NCBI GenBank assembly: GCA_947462335.1
Contig: OX381714.1
Coordinates: 59,441,800-59,505,799 of the forward strand
From: Harmothoe impar
Lineage: Eukaryota; Annelida; Polychaeta; Phyllodocida; Polynoidae
Length of the DNA: 64,000 nucleotides
Direction: 5' to 3'
Under the pieces are notes generated by a model. That model had not been told where the DNA came from. It did no database searches and saw only the letters and a program-made list of their open reading frames with translations. The position numbers and the translations under genes were made by a program. Of the stretch, positions 43,791 to 55,613 are shown piece after piece (the stretch's first letter is position 1; the number at the start of each line of letters is the position of its first letter).

Positions 43791-44089
43791 TTCACCCAGA
43801 CCCCTCTACATGTGACCTGTATCGACCCTTGGTGAAAACACCCTTTTTTTAAAGTGCATACATATATGTAAAAAAATGACCCTAGAATTATTTTAACGAA
43901 TAGATAAGTAAAGTCCAACTTCTACCTTTATGATAAAAAAATAAATAAAAAATAAATACTGAGTTTCAAAGAAGTTATACCAAAAAATGTCTTTTCTTCT
44001 GTAACTCGGTAAATAATGGCCCTACCGAGCTGAAACTCTGCCTGTAGACTCCTTGTGTAAAAACACCTCCTTTTAAGGCCCGCAATGCA

Positions 44090-44420
44090 GCACCACCAAA
44101 CTTATATATAAGCCTATATATTATAGTTATAATTGTGTAGGCTAGGAGATTGGTGGGGGGGCAGGGCTATAGGCCTAGCCTATATATTATATAGGCTAGG
44201 CCTATAGGTAGCCTATTTTATTAAATGAAATATTTTCGGATGGGGGGGGGGGCACTTTGAAGTTGGGTGGGGAAGGGGGGCAGGGCTATAGGCCTAGCCT
44301 ATATATTATAGTTATAGTTGTATAGGCTAGGCCTATAGCCCATTTCATGAAATGGAATATTTTCGGATGGGGGGGGGGAGGTACTTTGGAGTTTGGTGGG
44401 GGGCAGGGCCTAGCCTATAT
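44090..44420. repeat. About 130-base tandem repeat with poly-G, two to three copies
   Basis: GGGCAGGGCTATAGGCCTAG, CCTATATATTATAG and TATTTTCGGATGGGGGGGG recur (the last at 44231 and 44360). Confidence 0.75.
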
Positions 44421-46384
44421 ATTTTTTTCAATACCCCCACAGTACATTGTCTATATCATGCCCCCCTGCTTTCCAAAATTCCTAGTTACGGTTGTAACTC
44501 TCAGATGGGGCCTAGGGCTGTCTGAGAGTTACGGATAGAAGGGTCAGTTTTCTATTGATTGTGCTTACTCCAACCAATCATGTAGATTTCAACACCCAAT
44601 CAAGACAGACCATGAGTGGCTGTTTATGGTCTGAGGGCTTTATGGTGTGAGGTGAAATGTACAACTAGGTAATTATAGCGATGTCTAGACCAATCAATAG
44701 TGAATTTCAAGGGGTTGGAGATCTTCTGTCTATACACAGACTACCTCCATCAAAGTGGCCCAATGTAAGGAAATGGAACACCATTCATAATTCAATTTAT
44801 GAATCAACTATAGTATACATATGTAAGATACCACACATTCATTTTTAGGTTTGTATAGTATATATTAAAGCCAGGGGAATGCGAGGCAGTTTCACCTCGC
44901 AAATGGTACTGATATCCCAAAGCTTTTCTGACACTAATAGTCGGGAAGCAATGAAAACTCCAAGCTAATACAAACTGTGTGCCATCAGTCTGGAGTGATA
45001 CATCCCAACTCGCCAAACTAGTCTCCCCCATTTTTTTTCCATTTTTTGTATTTTTTTGGAATTTTTTTTTTTTTTAATTAAATTTTTATTTTTTTAATTT
45101 CCATTTCATATTTGGTCCCATAGTTGGGTTTCCTTTAAGAATTTTAATACATTTTCGTCATTAGTGGTGTTGAAAACACTGTACAGGTTCTAATTGGAAT
45201 ATCTAAGAAATTCCCTCAGATTTAGAAAGTCCAGACTATCTTCAATGTCCCTGTCGCATTTCCCAATGCCCATGTCGCACATTTTTGCAACATTGCGACA
45301 GTTGCCCAGCCCTGCTAGTGCTGTATCTACATATGTCAGGTACACACTTCTAGGCTACAATGTACCCGGAGTGGGGTGCAGGGGGTGGTCAGCCCCGGGA
45401 ATGCCCCCTGTGGTGAGGGCGGGAGGCGCTAATGACGGACAATAAACACACGTCTCACCCGAGTCTTGCTATATATAGGAAACTGGTAGGCAACGCCGGG
45501 TTAGGCTTATTCTATACCCACAACGCTAGTGTCCGTGGTTATTGCAGGCTATACTAAAAATTCCTGGATCTGCCTATACCAAACCTGGGCTATATAATGG
45601 GGGTTGACTGCAGGCTATTAGACTGCTCATACTGAAGAGAGGCGTGCGGCCCTTTAAGAGAAAGCTGACGTAAGACAGGGGCAAGTACAATGTAGCGATC
45701 TGCCGACCCCCGCCCACCTTCGCGGGCGTTTCGCAATGGCTGCCATTTTGAAAAACCCGTACATCCCCCCCCCGGGGGGGGGGGGCCACTCCCTATGTCA
45801 TCTATAGTAACTATGTGTGTACACAAAATCCCGGGAAAGGGGTGCTTTATGGGCCCCACTGGCGGGTCCGGCCGGACCGGCCATTAGGGGTCCTTTTTGG
45901 GCCCTTTTTGGGCCAAAGGGGTATGTTTTAAGGTCAAGGATATCTAATGAAAAAGTCCCAAAGTTTCTGTTAAAAAGGGTATACTTTTCTCAGAATTTAG
46001 GGTGGTATCCCACGAAAAGGGGGCTGATTTTTCCCCATTTTTGGAGGTTATCCCGCCAAAAGGGGGGTGTTTTGGTGGAATTTTGTCCCGGTAAAAGGGG
46101 TCTAAATTCAGGGTGATGTACGCACATGGTATCCATAAATGTGAGAGTGGCCCCCCCGGGATCCCCCCCCCCTGCGGCAGAGTCATCTATCATCAATATT
46201 GCCCCCCTCCCCCCCACACGCCACATAGGAGAATGCTTGGGATCTGCAGTGTGTTCGGGGATGCAGCGGTGAAAACCTCATGAGAACGCCTGGAGTAGGA
46301 TTAAGGTGGCCAGCGGCCATTGCAAACACGTCCTCTGCGCAGGTTACTGCACATATAGATGTATTTGAGTTGATATAAAATCGT

Positions 46385-46600
46385 GGCAAGACTTGAACCA
46401 CCAACCTATTGATTACAGGTCGAGCACCTCAGACACAAGGGCCATGGAGACTGGTGTCAAGTCCATACTGAAGGCCGTGTATCATTTCTGCCTGTCCCAG
46501 ACCAAAATTACAAAATGTCATGGGTGAGGATTGAACCCCAGGCCCTCTGATTACATACCCTACGCCCTAGACAGAGAGGCCACAGAGCTGCATGGTACAG
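46385..46600 (-). repeat. Two tRNA-like units, probable dimeric SINE
   Basis: On the minus strand, two related stretches (about 46585-46515 and 46455-46385) have box-B-like sequences (GGTTCAATCCT and GGTTCAAGTCT) and similar TGTAATCA-G-GG loops. Neither folds into a complete tRNA by eye. Confidence 0.45.
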
Positions 46601-47750
46601 TTCCCATTGGAGGCCCTATATTACCAACCTGTGACCACATCCCATTTCCTGACCTTTTTTATTTCAATGGCCAAAAACTGTCCAAATATGCCCGGGACCA
46701 CCTGCTGAAAACACATCTTCTACATAGGTAATATTATAAATAATATTTTGAGAAAGTATTACAAACGTGTAGTTACTTTGTGAGGTCATTTCATGAATGT
46801 ATGTGACAGGACACTATATAATCCTATTACAGGTCACTCAAATTTGTGGTCAAATATCTCAGAAACAAGCTCGGGACCCTCACTATTTTTTTGTATTTTC
46901 TGAAACTATATATCCTTAGGGACATGTGGTAGAAATATGGTAAAATCGGAGTTACTATAACCTAATACCCGCCATCCTTAAGTACCGGTACCAGTGATGT
47001 AACACGACTCATGATTACTCAGGACTGGACGTACGGGTTTTTCAAAATCGACACACGAGCATCCGTTCCCACCAAATCTTTGATTTTGCCGATCGCGAAA
47101 GGCCGCAGAAGATGAAATCTTCGTGAAAAAACGCCGACTTTACATCAAATTATTGTTTTAATACTAAGTATTTTCATTAAACTAACAACAGGAGTTATCA
47201 CCATTTTTAGTAGAGAACACAACAGAACAATAATTGAAATGGTACACTACTGAAATCATGTCAAAAATTAGGTTCTCCGAATGTTCACTTTTTTTTGGAA
47301 GAATATCAGGTTTTTTTCAGTTTTTCAAAGAAATCTCTCATTTCAGGTGATAAAACTTATATTTTTCCCATTTTTTTTGACAGATACACATTCCTGAGGT
47401 GTTTTGCAAAAGAATGATATAGCTCAAATAGTTGACAGGATATTTCATCAAGGTGTAATAGATCAGCGAAAAGAGGTCTGCACGAAAAAACAGGGTGACT
47501 ATATAAGAGTGGGCTTGACCTAGTTTCACAGCGTTACAGAGAACATAGCCCACTCCAATTATTTTAATGACTCTGTCTGGTTTATATTTTACAACCATGT
47601 ACTAGGCTATGAACAACGCAAATACGGGATAGCTCGTCCAGGTTTTTAATAAATTGTAATCCAAATCTAAATTTAGGTGTTATTGTACCAGGTGTATAGT
47701 GAGGTCTGCACTGTCCATTATGATGCACAGATAAATGAAGTAAAATCATG

Positions 47751-47938
47751 GTGACTCCCAAATGGGAGTCTGGACTCGATCACTGAGGTAACTCCCTCCA
47801 CGACTCTAAAGTGACTCCCACTCATTAGGGAGTCTTAGAATAGGAGTTATTATAGAGTTATTATAGAGTCCTGCTAATGTTAGGGAGTCACGTTAGAGTC
47901 CTGGGGAGAGTTACCTCAGTGTTCAAGTCGGGAGTCAC
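47751..47938. mobile_element. 188-base MITE with GTGACTCCC ends
   Basis: Starts GTGACTCCCAAATGGGAGTC and ends GACTCGGGAGTCAC-like (CAAGTCGGGAGTCAC), with long imperfect arms (ACTGAGGTAACTCCC and GGGAGAGTTACCTCAGT). Internal GAGTTATTATAGAGTT duplicates. Confidence 0.75.
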
Positions 47939-48015
47939 AGAGATTCTACTTCTTTTCTCTATGTGCACCCTGAAAGTGTACAAAACAAAACTCAAACTGG
48001 GTGTTATGAAGCACC

Positions 48016-50994
48016 CTAAGGGTGTCCAGCGGGTGTACAGTGGGATTGTACCAAGTGTCTGGCCACGTCTGACGGCCGTATAAAGCCTCTAACACACTCG
48101 GTGCACCCATGAGGCTCGGTGAGCACCTTCAACATCTGGCGGGTGTCAGCTTCTCCCGCGGTATGTGTCAGTACATCTACTGACTTCTTGACATGGGTCC
48201 TTGTGTGTTTATGTGTCATGTGGCTTCTTAACCCACCAAAGCTCTTAAACTGTTTACAACACAAAGAACAGGTGTAGAGTTTTTGTATCCGGTGAGTAAT
48301 CATGTGCTTCTTTAGGAGCGTAGGATATGAGAAAATGTTTGTGCAAACAGAGCATTTATACGGTCCTTTGTGGCTGCGCATGTGTTTATGGAGATATGAC
48401 ACTCGTGTAAAGCGCTTATCACAAACCAAGCACTTGGGTAGAATTTCTCCTTTATGGCATGTCATGTGTTTCTTACGCTTTGATGACAACATCCTTTTAT
48501 TACAGACAGGACATTGGAACTGGCATTTCTGGTTCATCTTGTGCTTTGCTCCTTGTGAAGATGCTTCATGGCGAACCAAACTCCCTCCCCCTTTCCGCAC
48601 TGAATGGAGCTTTATGTGCCTCTTTAAGTCACTACTTCTGTAAAACCGTTTCTGACACACAGAACACTGGTGAGGTTTCTCTCCTGTGTGGCTCAATATG
48701 TGTGCCTTTAAGTCACCTGCCCGTCTAAATTGTTTACCACAGTCTGAACACTTGTGAGGTTTCTCTCCTGTGTGGGTCATCATGTGTAACTTTAAACCAG
48801 TTGCCCGTATAAATCGTTTACCACATTGAGAACATTTGTGAGGTTTTTCTCCACTGTGGGTCATCATATGTGTCTTTAAGCTACTTGCAGATGTAAATGT
48901 TTTACCACAGCCTGAACACTTGTGAGGTTTCTCTCCTGTGTGGCTCAATATGTGTGCCTTTAAGTCACCTGCCCGTCTAAATTGTTTACCACATTGAGAA
49001 CACTTGTGAGGTTTCTCTCCAGTGTGAGTCATCACATGTGTGTTTAATTTACTCGCACGTGCAAACTTTTTACCACAGTCTGAACACTTGTGAGGTTTCT
49101 CTCCTGTGTGGGTCATCATGTGTAACTTTAAACCAGTTGCCCTTATAAATCGTTTACCACATTGAGAACATTTGTGAGGTTTTTCTCCACTGTGGGTCAT
49201 CATATGTGTCTTTAAGCTACTTGCAGATGTAAATGTTTTACCACAGCCTGAACACTTGTGAGGTTTCTCTCCTGTGTGGCTCAATATGTGTGCCTTTAAC
49301 TGACCTTTTGATCTAAACTGTTTACTACATTGTGGACACTTGTGAGGCTTCTCTCTAGTGTGGCTCAATATGTGTGTCTTTAAGCTATCTGGACGTATGA
49401 ATTGTTTACCACATTGAGAACACTTGTGAGGTTTCTCTCCAGTGTGAGTCATCATATGTTTCTTTAAACTACTTGCACATGTAAATGTTTTACCACAGCT
49501 TGAACACTTGTGAGGTTTCTCTCCAGTGTGAGTCATCATATGTTTCTTTAAACTACTTGCACATGTAAATGTTTTACCACAGCTTGAACACTTGTGAGGT
49601 TTCTCTCCTGTGTGGATCAACAAATGTTCCTTTAAGTTGCCCTTCGCTTTGAACTGTTTACCACAGTCTGAACATGCATGGGGTTTTACTGATGAGTGGG
49701 TCACCATGTGTAGCCTTACATGAGTTGCACGTGCAAACTGTTTACCACATAGTAAACACTTGTGAGGTTTTTCTCCTGTGTGGATCATCAAATGTCCCTT
49801 TAAGTGAGCCTTCGTTTTAAACTCTTTACCACAGTCTGAACACTTGTGAAGTGTGTGAGGTTTCTCTCCTGTGTGAGTCATCATGTGTCTCTTTAAAGAA
49901 CGCGCAAGTACATACTGTTTACCACAGTCTAAACAAGTGTGAGGTTTCTCTCCTGTGTGGACCCCCATGTGTTTCTTTGAGAGATTTGGCTTTTGGCTTT
50001 CATGTGCAGCCATGTGTGACTTGAGGTGAATGCTCACAGCCAACCATGTCTCAAACTCCTCACCGCACAGCACACAGATGTTCTGTCCTTTATCACCACT
50101 GATCTCCCCGTCAATACTCAATCCGACTTGAGAAGCACTTTCTTTACAATGATCATTATTTTCAACACTTTGCATATCATCTATTGCATCTCTACCTACC
50201 GTATTCTTTATCATTGCTGCATTGGTTGTTTTGTCAGCTTCTGGCACATTGGATGGGTCATTCCTTAACATGTGCGTCAGGACATGTTTTTGTAAATCTG
50301 ACTGGCGTAAACATACCCAAGCACAATGTGAACACTTGTATACTTTGTTTGTAAAAGGATTCACCTTGATAAGACTCATCTTTGAGAGTGGAGGAGAAAC
50401 TTCTCTGCGTAAAACATTTGAGCTTCTGGACATAGGTGTAGACTTTCCCTCTCTATCAACACTAGTTTTAGCTAACATAGCACCATGCTGTGCACCGCAG
50501 AAGGCAGCCTCTGCCTCCCCTGGCAGGTGACTGGTTCCGCTATGATTAATAATGCCTTTAGAATTAGACTGTTCACAACTTGCACACGCATGCACCATTC
50601 TTGCCACGCTAGGCTCACTCAGGCCTAGTTCTGACCCACACCTTATACATGGCACATGTTTGGTACTATTTAATGTTGTATCAAATGCTGCGTGCAATTT
50701 AGATTTCTGATTTTGCTTTACATTGTTTGCAATATGATTCACCTTGAGCAGACTCCTCTGGGGTAATGTCTGAGACACTTCTCTGGGTAGTGTGTCGGAG
50801 TCACTTGATATAACCGTAGAATTCTCAGATTTTGTCATATCAAATGCCGCAAACGGTTTTAATGAGTTCCCATTTTCATCTACATACTCTTTCGGGTGTA
50901 TTGTAACTTCATGATAGTATGTATGATCATGTATTATAGCATCCGTAATGTTTTTTAGAGTGAAGGATACATCATCTGGCCTGTTAAATGCCAT
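48016..50994 (-). CDS. C2H2 zinc-finger protein, about 23 fingers, single coding exon
   Basis: The product is 992 residues, probably a nuclear DNA-binding regulator. Fingers 1 (219-241) and 2 (306-327) stand apart. A tight array of 16 follows from about residue 352, joined by TGEKPH linkers, and five more divergent fingers lie near the C-terminus. The N-terminal 210 residues have no KRAB, SCAN, BTB or SET domain; they contain a diverged internal duplication (REVS...SLLKVN at about 71-86 and REVS...SLIKVN at 197-212) and a possible extra CxxC pair. Fingers 7 and 8 are identical, and the pair 11-12 is repeated exactly as 15-16. Neighbouring nucleotides are equally conserved, pointing to recent unequal exchange. 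The ATG (AAAAATATGGC) is the first in the frame. I cannot assign an orthologue. Confidence 0.93.
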   Translation of the reverse strand: MAFNRPDDVSFTLKNITDAIIHDHTYYHEVTIHPKEYVDENGNSLKPFAAFDMTKSENSTVISSDSDTLPREVSQTLPQRSLLKVNHIANNVKQNQKSKLHAAFDTTLNSTKHVPCIRCGSELGLSEPSVARMVHACASCEQSNSKGIINHSGTSHLPGEAEAAFCGAQHGAMLAKTSVDREGKSTPMSRSSNVLRREVSPPLSKMSLIKVNPFTNKVYKCSHCAWVCLRQSDLQKHVLTHMLRNDPSNVPEADKTTNAAMIKNTVGRDAIDDMQSVENNDHCKESASQVGLSIDGEISGDKGQNICVLCGEEFETWLAVSIHLKSHMAAHESQKPNLSKKHMGVHTGEKPHTCLDCGKQYVLARSLKRHMMTHTGEKPHTLHKCSDCGKEFKTKAHLKGHLMIHTGEKPHKCLLCGKQFARATHVRLHMVTHSSVKPHACSDCGKQFKAKGNLKEHLLIHTGEKPHKCSSCGKTFTCASSLKKHMMTHTGEKPHKCSSCGKTFTCASSLKKHMMTHTGEKPHKCSQCGKQFIRPDSLKTHILSHTREKPHKCPQCSKQFRSKGQLKAHILSHTGEKPHKCSGCGKTFTSASSLKTHMMTHSGEKPHKCSQCGKRFIRATGLKLHMMTHTGEKPHKCSDCGKKFARASKLNTHVMTHTGEKPHKCSQCGKQFRRAGDLKAHILSHTGEKPHKCSGCGKTFTSASSLKTHMMTHSGEKPHKCSQCGKRFIRATGLKLHMMTHTGEKPHKCSDCGKQFRRAGDLKAHILSHTGEKPHQCSVCQKRFYRSSDLKRHIKLHSVRKGGGSLVRHEASSQGAKHKMNQKCQFQCPVCNKRMLSSKRKKHMTCHKGEILPKCLVCDKRFTRVSYLHKHMRSHKGPYKCSVCTNIFSYPTLLKKHMITHRIQKLYTCSLCCKQFKSFGGLRSHMTHKHTRTHVKKSVDVLTHTAGEADTRQMLKVLTEPHGCTECVRGFIRPSDVARHLVQSHCTPAGHP
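49419..49588 (-). repeat. 84-base tandem duplication (two identical zinc fingers)
   Basis: The codons of fingers 7 and 8, with their linkers, are the same base for base over 84 bases by eye, including silent positions. Confidence 0.85.
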
Positions 50995-51300
50995 ATTTTT
51001 CTTCGATATAACAATTCCACACCCACACTATAATAATATTCCTGTTATGTGTCTGGCAGGGTAGATACTGACCTCCAGTGAGAATATCTAGTTGCTAGCT
51101 GCACTGGTAAACTATAGTCCAAGCTGGTACCATCCTGTCCATGATCCAGCGGGTCTAATGGAGATTGACCTCACCTGTTGGTCGCCACTGACTATATCAC
51201 AGAGGCGGGAACAATTTCATTTCTGATTAGCCGCGCGTCTAGCTGCTTGTCTTGTTTGCGTTGTTACACTGTGCCCTATACCATTCTTTGTACATCTGCA
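50995..51300 (-). promoter_or_regulatory. 5' flank of the zinc-finger gene
   Basis: Upstream of the start on the minus strand. It is less AT-rich than the surrounding repeats and free of recognised elements. The promoter or a 5'-UTR exon is expected here, but no TATA box or clear splice site decides it. Confidence 0.3.
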
Positions 51301-51469
51301 AAGAGAGATTTAAAATCTTAGAAGGTCGATCATAACTGGCAAGTTATACACTTTGTAGAATACACGGGAATTTACAGTAGTAGTTCTCTTCTCAAGAAAA
51401 CGCTGATAGGCCTTATATGTTTACCAAAGTACCCTTTTCCCCTTAGAAATGCTGTTTTCGGAGCATCTA

Positions 51470-51560
51470 AGGGAGTGATAACTTTTTTAATAACAGGGAT
51501 GGGGGCAGTACATTTTGACCCCTTGACGAGGAGGGGAAATGACAAATTTTCACACATATT
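51470..51560. mobile_element. Left-end remnant of the AGGGAGTGGTCATT family
   Basis: AAGGGAGTGATAACTTTTTTAA with GGGGCAGTACATTTTGACCCC, matching the left part of the copies at 29568 and 51905. The right end is missing. Confidence 0.5.
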
Positions 51561-51640
51561 TTTTTTTGGGTGTTGACACTAGGGATGTCATTGACAATCG
51601 CTATATTGACTTGTATAATGGTATCACTCAATTTTTTTGG

Positions 51641-51890
51641 CAGGGGTGTGCGGCTGGTCCTTTGACAACCTTTACCCTTGGTGAGGGGGATTTTGGTCAA
51701 AAGTGACCCTTGCTGAGGGCTTTAAGTATTTTTTTCCCGATGAGTAGCCCTTGGTGAGAGGGAATTTATGGTGAAAATTGACCCATTGTGAGGGGAATTT
51801 GCTCAAAAAGTAACTTCCCAGCCGCACACTTGTGTTTACAAAATATACCCGGGAAAATATACCAAGTGCCCCCCCCCCCTCCCCGGGCCT
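51641..51890. mobile_element. Element with GTGTGCGGCTGG ends and reiterated interior
   Basis: GTGTGCGGCTGGTCCTTTGAC near 51646 is mirrored by CCCAGCCGCACACTTGTGT near 51819. The interior repeats CCCTTGGTGAGGGGGAATTT-like units of about 45 bases. Related to 57872-58265. Confidence 0.65.
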
Positions 51891-51904
51891 ACCGGTAAGG
51901 GAGT

Positions 51905-52176
51905 AAGGGAGTGTTCATTTATAAGTTACAGGGGGGGTGGTGGGTTGGGGGGGGCGTAAAAATGCCCGACCCTTCCTGGGGGGGGCATAAAAAATTCTGA
52001 CACCTCTTGAGGGGGGGGGCGTAAAGATTTAAGCCCCTTTTTAGCAAAAAAAGCCAGCGCGTTACTATAGTTCAAAGGAGGGGGGCGAAAAATTGTCAGC
52101 GCCTGCCTTCGGCGAGGGGGGGCACGCGAAATCTCACCACCCACCCGCTGTAATCAATAAATGAACACTCTTAAGG
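51905..52176. mobile_element. MITE of the AGGGAGTG family, intact ends
   Basis: The left end AAGGGAGTGTTCATTTAT and right end ATAAATGAACACTCTTAAGG are inverted repeats. The interior is G-rich with GGGGGGGCATAAAAA-like repeats. Confidence 0.7.
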
Positions 52177-52382
52177 GTGGCCAAAAGCGACCTGGCGACC
52201 TGGGCTATTTTGGAGGCGACTTCCGACCTAAGGCAATAAGTGACCTGGCGACTTTTGGACAAAATTTACAATACCTGGACCCCTTAATTTCGGCGACTTC
52301 CGACCTCAGGGGGGACCCCTCTGCACCCCCTATATTTTAAAGCTAGGCCACTCGATCAAGCCTCAATTCAAGGACGGCACTG
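52177..52382. other. Repeat remnant, no gene
   Basis: Reiterated GCGACCTGGCGACCT and TTCGGCGACTTCCGACCT words, partly shared with intron 2 near 18390-18560. Confidence 0.4.
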
Positions 52383-52700
52383 GTGCCCGGTTCACGTGTG
52401 ACAGGCTTTGCCATGAGTTACAGTGACTTATTTGTCGACCACACTCCGTCTACAGGTACTAGACCATTCACATACAAAAACACATACCTCAATAGTCTCT
52501 TGAATGTCAACAGCATCAGAAAACCACGAGGGAAACGTGACAGAAGGAATCAAAACATGCTCGGCAACCGGAGACAGCCATATCTATCCCACAATGCATT
52601 GCTATCAATCACCAAGCAGATATTTGCAGAATTCTGTATGCACCCGGAGTTGAAAGATGTGCTTGGTGGGTTCTTAGTTGACACAATCTACGCTAGGTGA
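52383..52700 (+). CDS. Unrecognised 105-codon open frame
   Basis: Not recognised. The frame has unusually gene-like composition for this region (polar, basic middle with RKPRGKRDRRNQN, then a hydrophobic helix-like end KQIFAEFCMHPELKDVLGGF) and ends at TAG in DTIYAR. Possible splice sites occur at both ends (GTGTGACAG/GC near 52400). It could be a terminal exon of an unknown gene, an old transposon piece, or chance. There is no supporting promoter or poly(A) signal. Confidence 0.25.
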   Translation: MPGSRVTGFAMSYSDLFVDHTPSTGTRPFTYKNTYLNSLLNVNSIRKPRGKRDRRNQNMLGNRRQPYLSHNALLSITKQIFAEFCMHPELKDVLGGFLVDTIYAR

Positions 52701-52984
52701 CGCCAAATGCAGATAGGTGCTGCCATCTAGGGTGAGAGAGTATGCTTAAATTTAGAGATACCGTGAATGTAAAGCGTTTCACCCTATAGTTGAGAAATCT
52801 CTAAAGGCGAAAAACTTGCTGCACATGCAGTAACAGTCGGAGCTTAGTGAGGACCGGCACTCTGGGCATTCATATAGGAGAAGGGGGTTTGATCATTAAT
52901 ATGATCAGGCTGAATAAGAGCTATTTCACTTGTATCAGCGACATTTAGCATTGCGGCACCCCATGCTTGTATCAGTCCCAAAAT

Positions 52985-53175
52985 AGGGGTCTGGATGGGG
53001 GGGTCCCAATTTCCCATGTCGATTTTAAGAAATGACCATGTCGCCCTGTCGATTTTAAGAAATACCCATGTCACCATGTCGATTTTAAGAAATGGCTATG
53101 TCCCATGTCGATATCTCTAATATTCCTCATGTCGCATGTCACTAGGCCCAAAAACGGCCATGTCGCCATGTCGAA
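52985..53175. repeat. About 30-base degenerate tandem repeat
   Basis: CATGTCGATTTTAAGAAAT followed by 9-12 variable bases, four to five times, with a related cluster in intron 25 at 35790-35890. Confidence 0.75.
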
Positions 53176-53849
53176 TTTAGTGGTCCACCCCCATCAAAAT
53201 GGCCTATTGTTTTGAAACCTTTTGTACATGAATGAGTGCAATTTGAACGGGTACAATTTGGTGGCAAATTTGGTTGTGATTTTTACCATAAACATACATG
53301 TAAAGATGTCTATGATTGTACATTTTGCTTATGAGCTTGATATCAATGCCATTTATGTATTCATGTTTCAAACGGCAGATATATGATATGCATCATAAGT
53401 CGATTAGTATTAGGCCTCGATGAGAATAGGATAGATATATATGTTATTATTCGTTTGACAATAAATATTAGATAAAAGACAATTCCATATGTAATTTGCT
53501 AGAATGTTCATTTATTGGAATTGCAAAGATGGGCTTTACATTATATGCTCCTGGCACAGCCTAGAGCTTTATAGATATCAACTATAAATTAGTATGATAT
53601 TAATATCACTGTTATTATGATCATTTCACAGGGAGATAATTATGAAATATTCATTGAAGTCACTTGGGGTTCTGTTCTAAGCGTCCAGTGCAAGACTCAG
53701 TGTGCCCAATTCCGAACAAGTGTGACCTTCGTTTTATTACACATTGCAATTGACAGTATGCACCAGATCATAATACAATTATGCTTACGGTACATTACGT
53801 AATACAATAATTACTTTAAAGGGGATTCCCTTTACAGCTGGTACAATGT
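53176..53849. other. Intergenic, no gene seen
   Basis: Plain AT-rich DNA. A 61-codon frame at 53617-53802 shows no motif. Confidence 0.45.
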
Positions 53850-54080
53850 CTTAATGCATCATGCCGTTGGTCTTCATGATGCATGAATGCAGCCCTGGCG
53901 AGTAACTCACCAGTGCTGTATTCAACCATCATGCCAACCCTACAGGGTTCAGACACTCCCGTAGGGTGGGCATGATGCACCTATGCAGCACCATTGAGTT
54001 ACTCGCCGGGGCTGCATTGGTGCATTATAATGACAAACGTCATCTTTTGCGACATGTGGTCCTTAAAGAGTTAAGCCCGA
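53850..54080. repeat. Palindromic dispersed repeat, near-complete copy
   Basis: CATGATGCATGAATGCAGCC, CTGGCGAGTAACTCACCAG, CATGCCAACCCTACAGGGTT and GTTACTCGCCGGGGCTGCAT appear in order, ending GGTCCTTAAAGAGTTAA. Confidence 0.7.
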
Positions 54081-55560
54081 CAGCATCATTAACATCTAAC
54101 CAGTAATGCTTTTACACTTTTGATCAGGCTTTGAATGTGCAACATGGCAGTTTAGTAGTGTTTAATGGATTGACTTGGAATGTGGACATGCCTCATTTAT
54201 AAACCATTATATATAGATGCACTAATATTAGAACCATATTTTATCACAGTGCAGCCAAATGGTAACATAAACGTGCTGTAAATAACCTAGTCAAGTTGTA
54301 TGTTATGATTTTCTTTTTGATTATCTACACTGTAAATAGTAATTGTAGGTACACAGTAGAATCTTAGGGAGTATTACAGTACATACTGTGCACCTACAAT
54401 AGTCTGTACACCTACAGTAGATTCGCGAAAACATTTACGTTTTAGTAGTAAAGAGTTTATTGGTCTGCTAAAGTTTTGAAAATGCAAGTTTTTTCTATCT
54501 CAATACATCTCAACCTTATTTCTATAATGAGCACGTTGAAGAGAAACAATTTCGTTTTTTCATTGGCCTTAGGTTATCAAAGCCATGCTTTTTCACCAGT
54601 CCTTAATGTTGGATTCAAGTCTAGACTAGGAATCTGCTAGGAGATTGATTCCTCTGCTGGAGATTAGAACCCCGCAAAGATGCTTTTCTCATGATCAACA
54701 CTTCTGTGAGGACTCATAGATGTAGGTCCTTAGACTCTGTATGTCCTGGATTGGTGAAAAGTATCAAGGCCAGTCAAGAATCAAGCAAACGCAATCTTTT
54801 CTCCAGGCGAACTGGCTCAGAGAGAAATGAGTATCCCATGGCAGTATACTACTATAACGTAATGTCTCTTTTTTCAAGTGACAGATATCAAGACTCTTCA
54901 TCTAGAGGCTCCAATGTAAACAAATTCCAATGTCAGTTTTTCTCAGGAAATGTCTCTCCATTTTGACTTCATCATTTATAGATATAGATCTATATACATA
55001 TTCCACTTGTACACCAATCCAAATATGGGCTATCATAGGAATATATTACATCCATATGTTAAAATATCTTGTTTTAAAATCATCTTTGTCCTAAGCACTC
55101 ATCTTTGACCAAATATACTCCAATCTTACGTCCTCTGCATACATAGGTTATTATTTGTTACAAAAATATACTATGTACAAAATAAATCACAATTTCCCCT
55201 CCCATCCACCCAACCATTATGTAAATGTATGCATGCAACCGTAGGTACCATTCCGTCATGATGAAGTGCAGAGGGTTTTCAATTCGGATTGGCTCTTACC
55301 CTTGCACTTTTACAAGACAGGCGCTTATTTAAGGTCCTCTTTCAGTACTTAAAGGGCGACTAGCACCATTCAGACTCCCAGTCCTAGCGCATCATGGGAC
55401 TGCCGATTAACCAATCAGGAGAAAGGAACAGCTCCGCTTGTTCCCATGCATTTGTGAATGATCTCTGCTCGTCAGCCTTCAAGAGAAGTTTGGAGACCCC
55501 TATACCCCCTGCGCTTATACAAGAACAGCATGCTTATATAAGACTAGGCGCTGTATCGCG
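54081..55560. other. Intergenic, one short MITE remnant
   Basis: An ACAGTAGA/TCTACTGT element remnant at about 54328-54425. A 91-codon frame (54691-54966) and an 87-codon frame (55394-55657) show no family resemblance; the second lies antisense to the end of the membrane-protein exon. Confidence 0.45.
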
Positions 55561-55578
55561 ACGGTACAGTATATACAG

Positions 55579-55584
55579 TTTATT
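55579..55584 (-). terminator. Poly(A) signal of the membrane-protein gene
   Basis: AATAAA on the minus strand, 30 bases after the stop codon at 55614. This fits a very short 3' UTR and supports the frame as a real terminal exon. Confidence 0.6.
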
Positions 55585-55613
55585 TCCCACCCACCCGCCC
55601 CCATATACAAAGA

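Larger units (their letters stand above)
44421..48015. other. Intergenic region between the NACHT/WD and zinc-finger genes
   Basis: No supported gene. It holds poly-T (45050-45075), poly-G/C tracts (45765-45785, 46155-46215), reiterated AAAAGGGG words at 45895-46105, tRNA-like SINE pieces (46385-46590) and a short MITE (47751-47938). Predicted frames of 60-100 codons in 45574-46404 arise from the G/C-rich repeats. Confidence 0.5.

Noticed and set aside
45574..46404. Overlapping frames up to 99 codons
   Set aside because: They come from reiterated G/C-rich and AAAAGGGG sequence, are on both strands and carry no family resemblance.
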